This document shows, piece by piece, positions 1 to 7,865 of a stretch of 64,000 nt of DNA; the stretch's first letter is position 1; every line of letters begins with the position of its first letter. The notes under the pieces are model-generated. The model searched no databases and was not told where the DNA came from. It was given only the letters and a program-made list of their open reading frames with translations. A program made the translations under genes and the position numbers. Origin of the DNA: Promineifilum sp019695075 (GTDB lineage: Bacteria; Chloroflexota; Anaerolineae; Promineifilales; Promineifilaceae); contig JAHCIO010000022.1 of NCBI GenBank assembly GCA_026129185.1, positions 10,978-74,977 of the forward strand, read 5' to 3'.

Positions 1-278
1 ACCGTCTGCTGGCTATCGACAAGCTGGTCTTCCAGCAGCACGTTGTCGTGCTCGGCCGTGGCCAGCGCGTTGACCGTGGACTCGCGCGTGGCCACCGCGC
101 CGGATAGCTCCAACTCGGCCGCGGCCACCTCGGCCCGCAGGCTGTCGTTGTCGGTGCGAATGGCGCGGGCGTCGTCGCGCAGCCGCACGCCGCCCAACAG
201 CAGGAAGACAAAACCGGCGGCGGCGGCCAGCAGCAGCATCAGCAAGAACAAGATCGTCGCAGTGGCGGATCGTTTCAT
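1..278 (-). CDS. Membrane-anchored coiled-coil protein, partial (runs off the left edge)
   Basis: The minus-strand frame opens at an ATG at 278 and stays open to base 1, giving 92 codons. The product starts MKRSATATI, followed by one strongly hydrophobic segment (about residues 8-28, rich in L and A) and then a charged heptad-like stretch (DDARAIRTDND..LRAEVAAAELEL) that looks like a coiled coil. This is the layout of a single-pass inner-membrane protein with a cytoplasmic N terminus and an extracytoplasmic coiled coil. The C terminus is missing, so the family cannot be named; a chain-length-determinant-like or generic anchored coiled-coil protein is possible. It diverges from the mevalonate genes across a 218-bp spacer. 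Confidence 0.7.
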   Translation of the reverse strand, partial: MKRSATATILFLLMLLLAAAAGFVFLLLGGVRLRDDARAIRTDNDSLRAEVAAAELELSGAVATRESTVNALATAEHDNVLLEDQLVDSQQT

Positions 279-496
279 GATATCGGGGCGAACCGGGATC
301 GATGCGGCCCACGGCCGCGGCCGGTTCCACCACTTGAGATGCTATCCGACGCGGGGCCAAATGGCAATCGCCGTGCATGGGAAGGCCCTCCCCTAAAGGT
401 GATAGCAATTGGCAGCATTTCGGCGCTATATTCCGCAACGGTAGACCCCAGAATTGGTTTTCAACTACAGACGATTGACGCGGGAATTAGGAGATC

Positions 497-1783
497 ATGG
501 GCGTAGAACAGCACAAGACGTCGCGCCTGCCCGGTTTCTACAAGCTGTCGCCGGCCGAGCGCGTGGCGATGGTAGCGGACTGGGCCGGGCTGGATGAGAG
601 CGAGCGGGCGGTGTTGGCGGGGCAGGGGCTGCAACCGGCGCAGGCCGACCTGATGATCGAGAACGTCGTCGGCACCTACGCGCTGCCGCTGGGCATTGCC
701 GTCAACTTCCTCATCAACGGCCGCGACTACCTCATCCCTATGGCCGTGGAGGAGCCGAGCGTCCTGGCGGCCATCAGCCACGCGGCCAAGCTCATCCGCG
801 CCGGCGGCGGCTTCCAGGCCGAATCGACCGACCCGATCATGATCGGCCAGATTCAAGTGCTGGACATGCCTGACCTGGAGGCGGCGCGGCTGGCTGTGCT
901 GAGCCACAGCGCCGAACTGATGGCCGCGGCCGACGCGTGCAGCGCCAGCATCGTCGCCTATGGCGGCGGCGCGCGCGGCATCGAAGCCCGCGCCTTCCCC
1001 GACACGCCCGTCGGCCCCATGCTTGTCGTCCACCTGCTCTTCGACAGCCGCGACGCGATGGGGGCCAACACGGTCAACACGGCCGCCGAGGCCATCTCGC
1101 CGCGCGTAGCCGAGCTGGCCGGCGGCCGGGCCAACCTGCGCATCCTGTCGAACCTGGCCGACCGGCGCACGGCCACGGCCCGCGGCACGATCCCCGCGGC
1201 CGAGCTGACCCTGCCCGACATCCCCGGCGCGGACGTGGCCCGCCTCATCGCCGAGGCCAACGCCTTTGCCGTCGTCGATCCCTACCGCGCGGCAACGCAC
1301 AACAAGGGCATCATGAACGGCATCGACGCCGTCTGCATCGCCACGGGCAACGACTGGCGGGCCATCGAGGCCGGCGCGCATTCCTACGCCGCCCGCAACG
1401 GCCGCTACACCGCCCTGACCGACTGGCACGTGGACGCCAACGGCGACCTCACTGGCGAGATCACCCTGCCGATGGCCGTCGGCACGGTTGGCGGGGCGAC
1501 GAAAGTACACCCAACGGCGCGTGTGGCCATGAAGCTGCTGGCCGTGGAGACGGCCGGCGAGCTGGCCCGGCTGATGGCCTGCGTCGGCCTGGCCCAAAAC
1601 CTGGCTGCCATCCGCGCCCTCTCAACCCACGGCATCCAGAAGGGGCACATGCGCCTCCACGCGCGGCAGGTGGCCCTGGCCGCCGGGGCCGGCGAGGGGC
1701 AGGTGCAGGCCATCGCCGACCAACTGGCCGCCGAGGGCAACATCCGCGTGGAGCGCGCCCGCGAATTACTGGCAAACATGTAG
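497..1783 (+). CDS. mvaA: Hydroxymethylglutaryl-CoA reductase, class II
   Basis: Interconverts HMG-CoA and mevalonate, the committed step of the mevalonate route to isoprenoids. The 428-aa length and sequence fit class II (Pseudomonas mevalonii type) enzymes. Near the N terminus is the conserved block ENVVGTYALPLGIAVNFL. The four catalytic residues known for P. mevalonii (E83, K267, D283, H381) align with a constant +3 offset: E86 in PMAVEEPSV, K270 in HNKGIMNG, D286 in GNDW and H384 in KGHMRLH. The start is supported by AGGAG just upstream of the ATG. It is first in a four-gene plus-strand cluster with HMG-CoA synthase, thiolase and DUF35. Class II enzymes often use NAD(H); cofactor preference is not readable here. 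Confidence 0.95.
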   Translation: MGVEQHKTSRLPGFYKLSPAERVAMVADWAGLDESERAVLAGQGLQPAQADLMIENVVGTYALPLGIAVNFLINGRDYLIPMAVEEPSVLAAISHAAKLIRAGGGFQAESTDPIMIGQIQVLDMPDLEAARLAVLSHSAELMAAADACSASIVAYGGGARGIEARAFPDTPVGPMLVVHLLFDSRDAMGANTVNTAAEAISPRVAELAGGRANLRILSNLADRRTATARGTIPAAELTLPDIPGADVARLIAEANAFAVVDPYRAATHNKGIMNGIDAVCIATGNDWRAIEAGAHSYAARNGRYTALTDWHVDANGDLTGEITLPMAVGTVGGATKVHPTARVAMKLLAVETAGELARLMACVGLAQNLAAIRALSTHGIQKGHMRLHARQVALAAGAGEGQVQAIADQLAAEGNIRVERARELLANM

Positions 1784-1814
1784 CGCGATTTGGTAAATCG
1801 CCAACGAGGCACGA

Positions 1815-2891
1815 ATGACTGATTACGATCCGAAAGACGGACTTTTGAGACCCGACCGCCCGGTGGGCATCGTCGGCTACGGCGCCTACGTCCCGCGCTA
1901 CCGCCTGCCGGCAACTGAAGTCGCCCGCATGTGGAAGGGCGGCACGGGCGGCACGCCCATCGACGAGAAGGCGGTCAACGGCCTGGACGAGGACGTGGTG
2001 ACCATGTCCATCGAGGCGGCGCGCGACGCCCTGGCGCGGGCGCAGATCGACCCGCGGGAGATTCGCGCCGTCTGGGTGGGCAGCGAGAGCCACCCCTACG
2101 CTGTCAAGCCCAGCAGCACCATCGTCGCCGAGGCCATCGGCGCGGTGCCGACGACGCAGGCGGCCGACTGGGAGTTCGCCTGCAAGGCGGGCACCGAGGC
2201 GATGCAGGCGGCCATGGGCTTTGTCGGCTCCGGCATGGCCAAATACGCCCTCAGCATCGGCATGGACACGGCCCAGGGCCGGCCCGGCGACGCGCTGGAG
2301 TACACCGCCGCCGCCGGCGGCGCGGCCATCCTCATCGGCCCGGGCGAGGAGTCTGTCGCCGTCATCAACGGCTCCTTCTCCTACGTCACCGACACGCCCG
2401 ACTTCTGGCGGCGCGAGCACGCCAACTACCCCTCCCACGGCGACCGCTTCACCGGCGAACCGGCTTACTTCAAGCACGTCACCGGCGCGGCCGAGCGGCT
2501 GATGGAACTGCTGGGCACGACGGCGGCCGACTACCGCTGGGCCGTCTTCCACCAGCCCAACGCCAAGTTCCCGCAGCGCGCGGCCAAGCTGCTCGGCTTC
2601 AGCGACAAGCAGATCGCCCCCGGCCTGCTCAGCCCGCGCATCGGCAACACCTACTCCGGCTCGACGATGATCGGCCTGACGGCCATCCTCGATGTGGCCG
2701 AACCGGGCGACCGCATCCTGATGGTCAGCTACGGCTCCGGCGCCGGCTCCGACGCCTTCGAGTTGGTGACGACGGAGCGGCTGCCCGAAGTGCGCGGCCT
2801 GGCCCCCAGCACCGAGACCTACATCGCCCGCCGCACGCCCATCGACTATGCGACGTATACGCGCTATCGCGAGAAGTTGAAGCTCAGTTAG
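1815..2891 (+). CDS. Hydroxymethylglutaryl-CoA synthase, archaeal type
   Basis: Condenses acetyl-CoA with acetoacetyl-CoA to HMG-CoA, the substrate of the reductase encoded 31 bp upstream. The 358-aa protein is short like archaeal HMG-CoA synthases rather than the longer bacterial/eukaryotic MvaS type. Thiolase-fold features are clear: GIVGYGAYVPRYR at the N terminus, the presumed catalytic Cys123 in EFACKAGTEA, His246 in VFHQPNAKFP, and Glu59 in GLDEDVVTMS. In archaea this enzyme forms a complex with a thiolase and a DUF35 protein that channels acetoacetyl-CoA. Both partner genes follow here in the same order, so the same complex is likely, with the caveat about the thiolase active site given in the next gene. 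Confidence 0.93.
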   Translation: MTDYDPKDGLLRPDRPVGIVGYGAYVPRYRLPATEVARMWKGGTGGTPIDEKAVNGLDEDVVTMSIEAARDALARAQIDPREIRAVWVGSESHPYAVKPSSTIVAEAIGAVPTTQAADWEFACKAGTEAMQAAMGFVGSGMAKYALSIGMDTAQGRPGDALEYTAAAGGAAILIGPGEESVAVINGSFSYVTDTPDFWRREHANYPSHGDRFTGEPAYFKHVTGAAERLMELLGTTAADYRWAVFHQPNAKFPQRAAKLLGFSDKQIAPGLLSPRIGNTYSGSTMIGLTAILDVAEPGDRILMVSYGSGAGSDAFELVTTERLPEVRGLAPSTETYIARRTPIDYATYTRYREKLKLS

Positions 2892-2966
2892 GGGATAGGT
2901 TCTAGGGGATAGGTTCTAGGGAAGAGTTTCTTGCTAATCCCTAGCCCCTAACCCCTATCCCCTTCC
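2890..2966. repeat. Low-complexity hairpin repeat, TAGGGGAT word family
   Basis: The gap between HMG-CoA synthase and thiolase holds GGGGATAGGTTCTA written twice in tandem, then an AAGAG turn, then a complementary arm made of CCCTAG/CCCCTAA/CCCTATCCCC. The arms can pair imperfectly over about 25 bp. A second member lies at 4126-4203. It could act as an mRNA-stabilising or attenuating hairpin inside the operon; no T-tract follows, so it is not a classic terminator. Confidence 0.75.
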
Positions 2967-2975
2967 TACCGGACA

Positions 2976-4133
2976 ATGACTATGACCAACACCGCCATCA
3001 TCGGCATCGGCCAGACCGATGTCCGCGAACACTGGGAGACCTCGATCCGCCACCTGGCCTGGTACGCCATCGAGGCGGCGCTGGACGACGCCCACATCCA
3101 CGACATCGACGCCATCTACGTCGGCAATATGCTCGCCGGCCAACTGAGCAACCAGAACCACCTCGGCGCGCTGGTGGCCGACTTTGCCGGGCTGCGCGGC
3201 GTGGAGGCCATGACCGTCGAGGCAGCCGACGCCTCCGGCGGCGCGGCCCTGCGCCAGGCCATCCTGGCCGTGGAGAGTGGCCTGGTGGAGACGGCCCTCG
3301 TCGTCGGCGTCGAGAAGGTGACCGACGAGACCGGCTCGCCGGTGCTGGCCGCGCTGGCCACAGCGCTGGATAGCGACTACGAGGTCATCAACGGCCAGAC
3401 CCTCACCGGCGCGGGCGCGCTGCTGATGCGCCGCTACATGCACGTCTACGGCGTCCAACTGGCCGACTTCGCCGGTTTCAGCGTCAACGCCCACGCCAAC
3501 GCCGCCGCCAACCCGCGGGCCATGTACCGCAACCGCCTGAAGCCGGAGGCGTTCGCCGCCGCGCCGATGGTGGCCGACCCGGTCAGCCTGTTTGACGAAG
3601 CGCCGGCGGGCGATGGAGCCGCGGCGCTCATCGTCACCCGCGCCGACCGGGCCGGCGACATGGTTGCCCAGCCGGTACAAGTGTTGGCCTCGGCGCTGGC
3701 CACCGACGCCCTGGCGCTGCACGACCGGCGCGACCCGCTATGGCTGAGCGCGGCCGAGGCCAGCGCCCGGCGGGCCTTCGCCGCCGCCGGCCTGTCGCCC
3801 AACGACATTGACGTGTTTGAACTCCACGACTCCTTCACCGTCATGGCCGCGCTGTCGCTGGAGGCGTGCGGCTTCGCGGCGCGGGGCGAGGGCTGGCAGT
3901 TGGCCCGCGACGGCCACATCCGCCGCGACGGCCGCATCCCCATCAGCACCTTCGGCGGCCTGAAGGCGCGCGGCAACCCCATCGGCGCGACCGGCGTCTA
4001 CCAGATCGCCGAGTTGGTGCAGCAGTTGCGCGGCAAGGCCGGCGACTGCCAGGTGGCCGGAGCGCAGGTGGGCATGGCCCAGAACCTTGGCGGGACGGGG
4101 GCCACGGCGGTGACGCACATTCTTAGGGGATAG
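2976..4133 (+). CDS. Thiolase-family protein (archaeal acetyl-CoA acetyltransferase type) with replaced catalytic residues
   Basis: By position and family this should be the acetoacetyl-CoA thiolase of an archaeal-type thiolase/HMG-CoA synthase/DUF35 complex. The 385-aa protein has the SCP-x/archaeal thiolase layout: IIGIGQTDV start, VEAADASGGAALR, FELHDSFTVMAALS with His284, GGLKARGNPIGATG and a C-terminal AQNLGGTGATAV. Two key positions are altered. The nucleophilic Cys normally in VEAACASGG is Asp85 (codon gac), and the His of the usual GHPIGATG motif is Asn334 (codon aac). As written, a normal ping-pong thiolase reaction is hard to picture. It may be a structural partner that positions HMG-CoA synthase and DUF35, or may use other chemistry. 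Two in-frame ATGs (2976, 2982) are possible starts. Confidence 0.85.
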   Translation: MTMTNTAIIGIGQTDVREHWETSIRHLAWYAIEAALDDAHIHDIDAIYVGNMLAGQLSNQNHLGALVADFAGLRGVEAMTVEAADASGGAALRQAILAVESGLVETALVVGVEKVTDETGSPVLAALATALDSDYEVINGQTLTGAGALLMRRYMHVYGVQLADFAGFSVNAHANAAANPRAMYRNRLKPEAFAAAPMVADPVSLFDEAPAGDGAAALIVTRADRAGDMVAQPVQVLASALATDALALHDRRDPLWLSAAEASARRAFAAAGLSPNDIDVFELHDSFTVMAALSLEACGFAARGEGWQLARDGHIRRDGRIPISTFGGLKARGNPIGATGVYQIAELVQQLRGKAGDCQVAGAQVGMAQNLGGTGATAVTHILRG

Positions 4134-4203
4134 GGGTTAGGTTCTAGGGATTAGGGAAGAGCCTTCCCTTCCTAGCCCCTAATCCCTAATCCCTAGCCCC
4201 TTC
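4126..4203. repeat. Low-complexity hairpin repeat, TAGGGGAT word family (second copy)
   Basis: Begins inside the thiolase stop region. The left arm is made of GGGGATAGGGGTTAGG and TTCTAGGGATTAGGG; after AAGAGCCTTCCC the right arm is CCTAGCCCCTAATCCC repeated with CTAATCCCTAGCCCC. The arms pair imperfectly over more than 25 bp. Same word family as 2890-2966, so both internal boundaries of this operon carry one. Confidence 0.75.
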
Positions 4204-4310
4204 TTGATAGCTTTTGACAGCATTTTCCCCGCTGCTGACAGCGAATGGGAGTGTTCCTACGGATAATTAGAATTCGTGCGCCCGGATTGGAGCGCAGCAA
4301 CGAGGCAGGG

Positions 4311-4365
4311 TGCGGAAACCGTCAAACGGTGGGAGCCGCGTCCGCAGCCTGGAGGCTAAACGAAA
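4311..4365 (+). promoter_or_regulatory. Structured leader with a paired Shine-Dalgarno upstream of the DUF35 gene
   Basis: TGCGGA (4311-4316) can pair with TCCGCA (4341-4346), enclosing the hairpin ACCGT-CAA-ACGGT (4318-4330). Directly after it AGCCT-GG-AGGCT (4346-4357) forms a small hairpin that contains the GGAGG Shine-Dalgarno (4351-4355), 10 bases before the ATG. The layout would allow translational control of the DUF35 gene. No known riboswitch class was matched. Folding is judged by eye. Confidence 0.4.
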
Positions 4366-4773
4366 ATGGAAGTTTCACGTCATTGGCGTCTCAATCAACA
4401 GCGTTACACGCTCGTCGGCGAAGTGTGCCCCAACTGCGGGGTGAAGCTCTTCCCGCCGCGCGACGTTTGCCTGGAATGCGAAGCGCCGGCCAAGGAACTC
4501 TACACCTTCACCGGCCTGGGCGAGGTCTACTCCTACACGACCATCTACGACCCGCCGGCGGGCTTTGAGCACAACGCCCCCTACATGGTCGCCCTGATCA
4601 AGCTGGAAGAAGGTCCCATGGTCACCGCCCAACTGACCGACGTCGATTTCACCGAGGTGCAAATCGGCATGCCGGTGGAGATGGTCACGCGCAAGCTGCG
4701 CACGGACGGCGATGAGGGCATGATTGTCTACGGTTATAAATTCCGGCCCATTTGTTTCCAACCGTCTCAGTAG
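4366..4773 (+). CDS. DUF35 OB-fold zinc-ribbon protein, C terminus rewritten by integration
   Basis: Small partner of archaeal-type thiolase/HMG-CoA synthase complexes, where the OB fold helps form a shared CoA site. The 135-aa protein has a rubredoxin-like zinc ribbon (C21, C24, C35, C38: CPNC..CLEC) followed by the OB-fold domain. The last codons cross attL. The reading frame is GYKFRPI up to the 16-bp core (4736-4751), then CFQPSQ-stop from the mobile element. The original end, LAELAR-stop, survives at 14905-14926. Both versions are 135 aa, so the element restores an open reading frame of identical length. The gene now runs tail to tail with the recombinase gene and overlaps it by 89 bp; its original terminator lies 10 kb away at 14957-14990. 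Confidence 0.9.
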   Translation: MEVSRHWRLNQQRYTLVGEVCPNCGVKLFPPRDVCLECEAPAKELYTFTGLGEVYSYTTIYDPPAGFEHNAPYMVALIKLEEGPMVTAQLTDVDFTEVQIGMPVEMVTRKLRTDGDEGMIVYGYKFRPICFQPSQ

Positions 4774-6340
4774 CCTCATCACCCAGCGCCATCACCTCTA
4801 GACCCAACAGGGCGACCGTATTCAGCCTGAAAACAACCGTCATCTTGCGGTCTTGGCCTATCTCGATCCGTTCCACCAGGCCGAGCACCGCGCGCCGTCG
4901 CAGACGGAAGAGCGCCGCCCGTTCCTCTTCCGTCTGCGCTTCTGTGTCCAGCGACAGGACACCGAGCCGTAGGTCTTCAAGGTACGTGCGCGCGGCCGTC
5001 TCCCAGTCAGCCGCCGCGGCGACCTGATAGAGCGTGTTGACGTGGACCAACTCGCCGCGCGTGTAGTTCTCCTCCATCGTGAGCGCCCCTAGCTGCGTCT
5101 CCATGTCGGCCGAGGTGATCGCGCCCTTGCGCGCCTGGGTGATGACCCACTGGCGTTCACCGGCCAGAGCCTCAAGGCGCTCGGCGATCCGCTCGCGCTC
5201 GGCGGCCACGTTCTGCGCTCTGGCCTGTAGGTCGCTCATGTAGTGGCGCGCGCCGGCCAGCAGCAACTCAGGATCGCCCAGCACCTCAAGCACCTTGGCC
5301 CACACAAAGTCATCGGCCTTCCGGCTGCCAATGGTCTTCGGGCAATCGGCATGGCGGCGCTCGGCGTGGCGCTCTGGACAGTAGTACACCCCCGTTGGCG
5401 TGTTGCGCCGCTTGCCGCTGGCCTTGTAGCTATTCATGCGCGATCCCCAGCGCCGGCCGCATTGGCAGTACAGCAGCCCGCCGATCAGGTAGTCACGCTT
5501 GACGTTGCGCGCCGGATAGACCTTGTTGGCGGCGCGCACGGCCAGAAACCGCTGGTACACGTCTTCGCCGATCAGCGGTTCCACGGGAATGGTGAAGGCC
5601 TCACCGGCGCGGGTCTGCACTTTCACGCCGTGGGCATACTCGTAGGCGGCCGACAGGATGCTCTGGATGCTCGATACCGCCCACTGCACCCGGCGCGGCA
5701 CGGTCGATCCCTTCTGAGGCGCGCCCGCGGCGATGAGCCGCCGGCGTAGCTCCAAGATGGGAGTGTGTTCGTTGTACCAGTCGAAAATCTGTCGCACCCA
5801 GCGCGCTTCTTCTTCGACGACGACGATCCGCTCGGCCTCACGCCGATAGCCATAGCGGTCTTGCCCCGTGTTGGCCTTGCCCGCCCGCAAGCGCGCCTTG
5901 ACGCCCATCGTTAGCCGTTCCTTGAGCGCGTCCAGTTCCATCCCGGCGACCCACGCCTTCAACGGGGCCATGTGCGGATCGAATGACTCCTTGGCCAGCA
6001 GCACGTCGAGCCGGCCGGCCTGCACCTCATCCAGTACCAGCAGCATGGCCTTAAGCCCCCGGTAGAGTCGATCTTCCTTCCACGCCACAAGCGTGTCAAT
6101 CCGCCCCGCCCTTGCGTCGGCCAGCATGGCCAGCAGGCCCGGTCGGTCTGTGCGCGTGCCCGACGGATCGACCATGCGGCCGCGCACCCGATAGCGCTCA
6201 GTGTCCCGGTAGACGGCCGCCACGGTCAGGCCGGCGCGCTCGGCCAGGGCGCGGCAATCGCGCTCCTGTTCGTCGGGCGACGCCTTGCCGGCCTGATGCT
6301 CTGAGGATGTTCGGACGTAGATTCCCGCGCGTGTACCCAT
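4685..6340 (-). CDS. Large serine recombinase (element integrase) whose 3' end spans attL
   Basis: 551-aa site-specific recombinase that very probably integrates and excises this element. The N-terminal resolvase domain has IYVRTSSEHQ with catalytic Ser12 and the arginine motif DRLYR (90-94). The recombinase domain (about 160-270, YGYRRE onward) is followed by a zinc ribbon (C292, C294, C321, C333) and a long coiled-coil region (about 360-430), as in phage-type large serine integrases. Translation passes through the 16-bp attL core into host DNA: residues 536-551 (NRRQSCPHRRPCAACA) are encoded by the antisense strand of the DUF35 gene. In the excised circle the same frame would end PSRLDSALSSVLIAVE, now stranded at 14841-14888, also 16 residues. 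Confidence 0.93.
   Translation of the reverse strand: MGTRAGIYVRTSSEHQAGKASPDEQERDCRALAERAGLTVAAVYRDTERYRVRGRMVDPSGTRTDRPGLLAMLADARAGRIDTLVAWKEDRLYRGLKAMLLVLDEVQAGRLDVLLAKESFDPHMAPLKAWVAGMELDALKERLTMGVKARLRAGKANTGQDRYGYRREAERIVVVEEEARWVRQIFDWYNEHTPILELRRRLIAAGAPQKGSTVPRRVQWAVSSIQSILSAAYEYAHGVKVQTRAGEAFTIPVEPLIGEDVYQRFLAVRAANKVYPARNVKRDYLIGGLLYCQCGRRWGSRMNSYKASGKRRNTPTGVYYCPERHAERRHADCPKTIGSRKADDFVWAKVLEVLGDPELLLAGARHYMSDLQARAQNVAAERERIAERLEALAGERQWVITQARKGAITSADMETQLGALTMEENYTRGELVHVNTLYQVAAAADWETAARTYLEDLRLGVLSLDTEAQTEEERAALFRLRRRAVLGLVERIEIGQDRKMTVVFRLNTVALLGLEVMALGDEATETVGNKWAGIYNRRQSCPHRRPCAACA
4736..4751. repeat. attL core (16-bp direct repeat)
   Basis: ATAAATTCCGGCCCAT, identical to 14889-14904. 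Flanking bases differ on both sides (T/G before, T/C after), which fixes the identity at exactly 16 bp. It encodes KFRP and flanking codon parts of the DUF35 protein on one strand and WAGIY of the recombinase on the other. Confidence 0.93.
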
Positions 6341-6439
6341 CGCTCACCTGTCCACTATCTGGGAGAAGCGGGCGGCCGAGTCATGCCCGGCCACCCGCTT
6401 ACCCGTCTACGGCGTGACGGCCGCCTCTTCGCACCCAGG

Positions 6440-6643
6440 CTAGGAACCCTCGGCCAACTCTCTGAGTTCCGCGTCGGCCGCCCTTTCGTACCCATGCCGG
6501 ATAAGCTCGGCCAGCCGGCCGAGTTCCGCGTCGGCTATCTGAATCATGCCCGCGTCGCCGGTCATCCGGTAGACCTCGTGCGCGGTCAACGCCGTCTGCA
6601 ATGCGCTAACCATTGGTGTTGTCAGAACGATTTGCAATGTCAT
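6440..6643 (-). CDS. Small protein of unknown function (67 aa) in the element
   Basis: 67-aa acidic, helical-looking protein (MTLQIVLTTPMVSALQTAL..). GAGGT lies 8 bases before the ATG on the minus strand, a good ribosome site. It follows the zinc-finger gene by 17 bp and precedes the integrase by about 100 bp, so it is probably in the same transcript. No family recognised; a regulator or directionality factor for the nearby recombinase is only a guess from its place and size. Confidence 0.6.
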   Translation of the reverse strand: MTLQIVLTTPMVSALQTALTAHEVYRMTGDAGMIQIADAELGRLAELIRHGYERAADAELRELAEGS

Positions 6644-6660
6644 CGTGATTTACCTCAGTG

Positions 6661-6897
6661 TCAGTCTATCACGGGCACGTTGGCCCGTTCCACCCACACG
6701 CCGCCATGAGCCAGCACAACCGCCTTGAGCCGCGCCCTATCCCGCTCGGCCAACTCGGCCGCCCTCTCAGGGTTGCGCGCCAGCCACGCCCGCCGCCGGC
6801 AGTAGGCGCAACAGAAGCGCCCCCGCCGCGTCTTGGGCTGGAAGTCACGGCCGCATTGTTCGCACTGTGTTAGGATCGATTTAGTCTTGATCGTCAT
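6661..6897 (-). CDS. Small zinc-finger protein (78 aa)
   Basis: Cys-rich N-terminal module with C12-x2-C15 and C29/C30-x2-C33 (QCEQCGRDFQ..RFCCAYCRRRAW), a treble-clef or zinc-ribbon-like binding site, followed by a basic helix (ERAAELAERDRARLK). Such short proteins are common in phages and plasmids and usually bind nucleic acid. Starts 18 bp after the 56-aa gene ends. Confidence 0.7.
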   Translation of the reverse strand: MTIKTKSILTQCEQCGRDFQPKTRRGRFCCAYCRRRAWLARNPERAAELAERDRARLKAVVLAHGGVWVERANVPVID

Positions 6898-6915
6898 AGG
6901 TCGCCCTGTTGGCGG

Positions 6916-7086
6916 TTAGTCGGCCGCCGCGCCGTCCGCCGGCAACTCTGGGAAGGCCAGGAACCATATACCGCGATGCTGGGTTACAACGATGTCGGCC
7001 GCGGCGACGCGGGCCGGGCTGCCCATCGCGGCAAGCCAGAAGTTGATTGCCACTACCAGTAACCGCATTGCCTGAGTAGTGGTCAT
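6916..7086 (-). CDS. Small hydrophobic protein (56 aa), translationally coupled
   Basis: The ATG overlaps the TGA of the upstream 253-aa gene (ATGA at 7083-7086), the usual sign of translational coupling. The product, MTTTQAMRLLVVAINFW.., has a short hydrophobic stretch (residues 8-22) and an acidic end. No family recognised. This reading is preferred over a longer arginine/proline-rich frame in the same DNA that lacks coupling and looks like an out-of-frame shadow. Confidence 0.5.
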   Translation of the reverse strand: MTTTQAMRLLVVAINFWLAAMGSPARVAAADIVVTQHRGIWFLAFPELPADGAAAD

Positions 7087-7844
7087 GCCGTGGTACCCCC
7101 GTGCGCGTCGTGCGTGCGCCGTGCGTGCGTGCTAGGTGCGCCCGCGCGGGTGTCGTCGCCCTGGGGCGGGGGGAGGATGTCCCGGCCGGCAAACTCCCAG
7201 CCCTCGGCCGTCACTCGGCCGTCAGCATCGACGATGCCGAGCCGCTGTAGCTCGGCCAGCGTCGCCGCCCAATCGCGGTAGAGCGCCCGCGGCAGTGCCC
7301 GCGCCGCTGCCACCCCATCCCGTGTCAGCCGGCCGCCGTTGGCCTCGGCCGTCGCAAAGAGCGCCGCCCACGTCTCGGCGGGCAACTGAAAGCGCCCGGC
7401 GCGCACCGTGCGCCCGGCCGCGTCGCCGTTGGACGACGGCACGAAAGGACGCACCGGGGCCGACGGGGCCGGCGGGGGCGCATAGGTCTGGGTGACGTTC
7501 ACGCCAAGGTGGCGCGTGTAGGCCGCGTGCGCCTCGGCCGCAATCAGGAACCCACCCGCGCCGGCCCCGGCCAGCCCAAGGCCGAGGGCCACCCCTGCGA
7601 TCAGCCATCCCTCAGACAGATAGACGGCCGCGCCAACGATCAGGGTCACCCCGACGAAGACCAGGGCCACGTTCGCCCGTTGGGCACGGCTATAGGTCAA
7701 CACATACTCGCCGAATTCGGCCGCCGGGCGGCTAGTCACCCGCTCCAACGGCGGCGACGGCGCGTCGCCAAGGACGGGAACACCCGGATAGTTAGGGTCT
7801 TGGCGGGGCGTGTAGGCGACTGCCTCATACCGTTGTCTATTCAT
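7083..7844 (-). CDS. Two-pass membrane protein with a C-terminal winged-helix-like region (253 aa)
   Basis: Two adjacent transmembrane segments (about residues 58-76 and 80-102) are followed by a Pro-rich linker (APPPAPSAPVRPF) and a soluble C-terminal part (about 150-225: RFQLPAETWAALFATAEANGG..LAELQRLGIVDADGRVTAEGW) that reads like a winged helix. The last residues are His/Thr/Arg rich and come from a GTGCG-rich repeat. It could couple a membrane location to DNA binding, for example in replication or conjugation control, but no family is recognised. It heads a minus-strand set with the 56-, 78- and 67-aa genes and the integrase. Confidence 0.65.
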   Translation of the reverse strand: MNRQRYEAVAYTPRQDPNYPGVPVLGDAPSPPLERVTSRPAAEFGEYVLTYSRAQRANVALVFVGVTLIVGAAVYLSEGWLIAGVALGLGLAGAGAGGFLIAAEAHAAYTRHLGVNVTQTYAPPPAPSAPVRPFVPSSNGDAAGRTVRAGRFQLPAETWAALFATAEANGGRLTRDGVAAARALPRALYRDWAATLAELQRLGIVDADGRVTAEGWEFAGRDILPPPQGDDTRAGAPSTHARRTHDAHGGTTA

Positions 7845-7865
7845 GGGCGTGCTATAATCCTCTCT

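Noticed and set aside
937..1818. Long overlapping frames within the HMG-CoA reductase and similar genes
   Set aside because: High GC content opens long frames on other strands and frames. Their products are Arg/Pro/His-rich and match no family, while the called frames match full-length families.
4290..4365. Cyclic-di-GMP (GEMM) or cobalamin riboswitch upstream of DUF35
   Set aside because: Some words (AAACC, GGCTAA) resemble GEMM-I, but the second helix and its receptor do not fit before the start codon, and the B12 box is absent.
6881..7192. 103-aa Arg/Pro-rich frame
   Set aside because: It overlaps the end of the 253-aa gene in another frame and has random-looking composition; the coupled 56-aa frame explains the region better.
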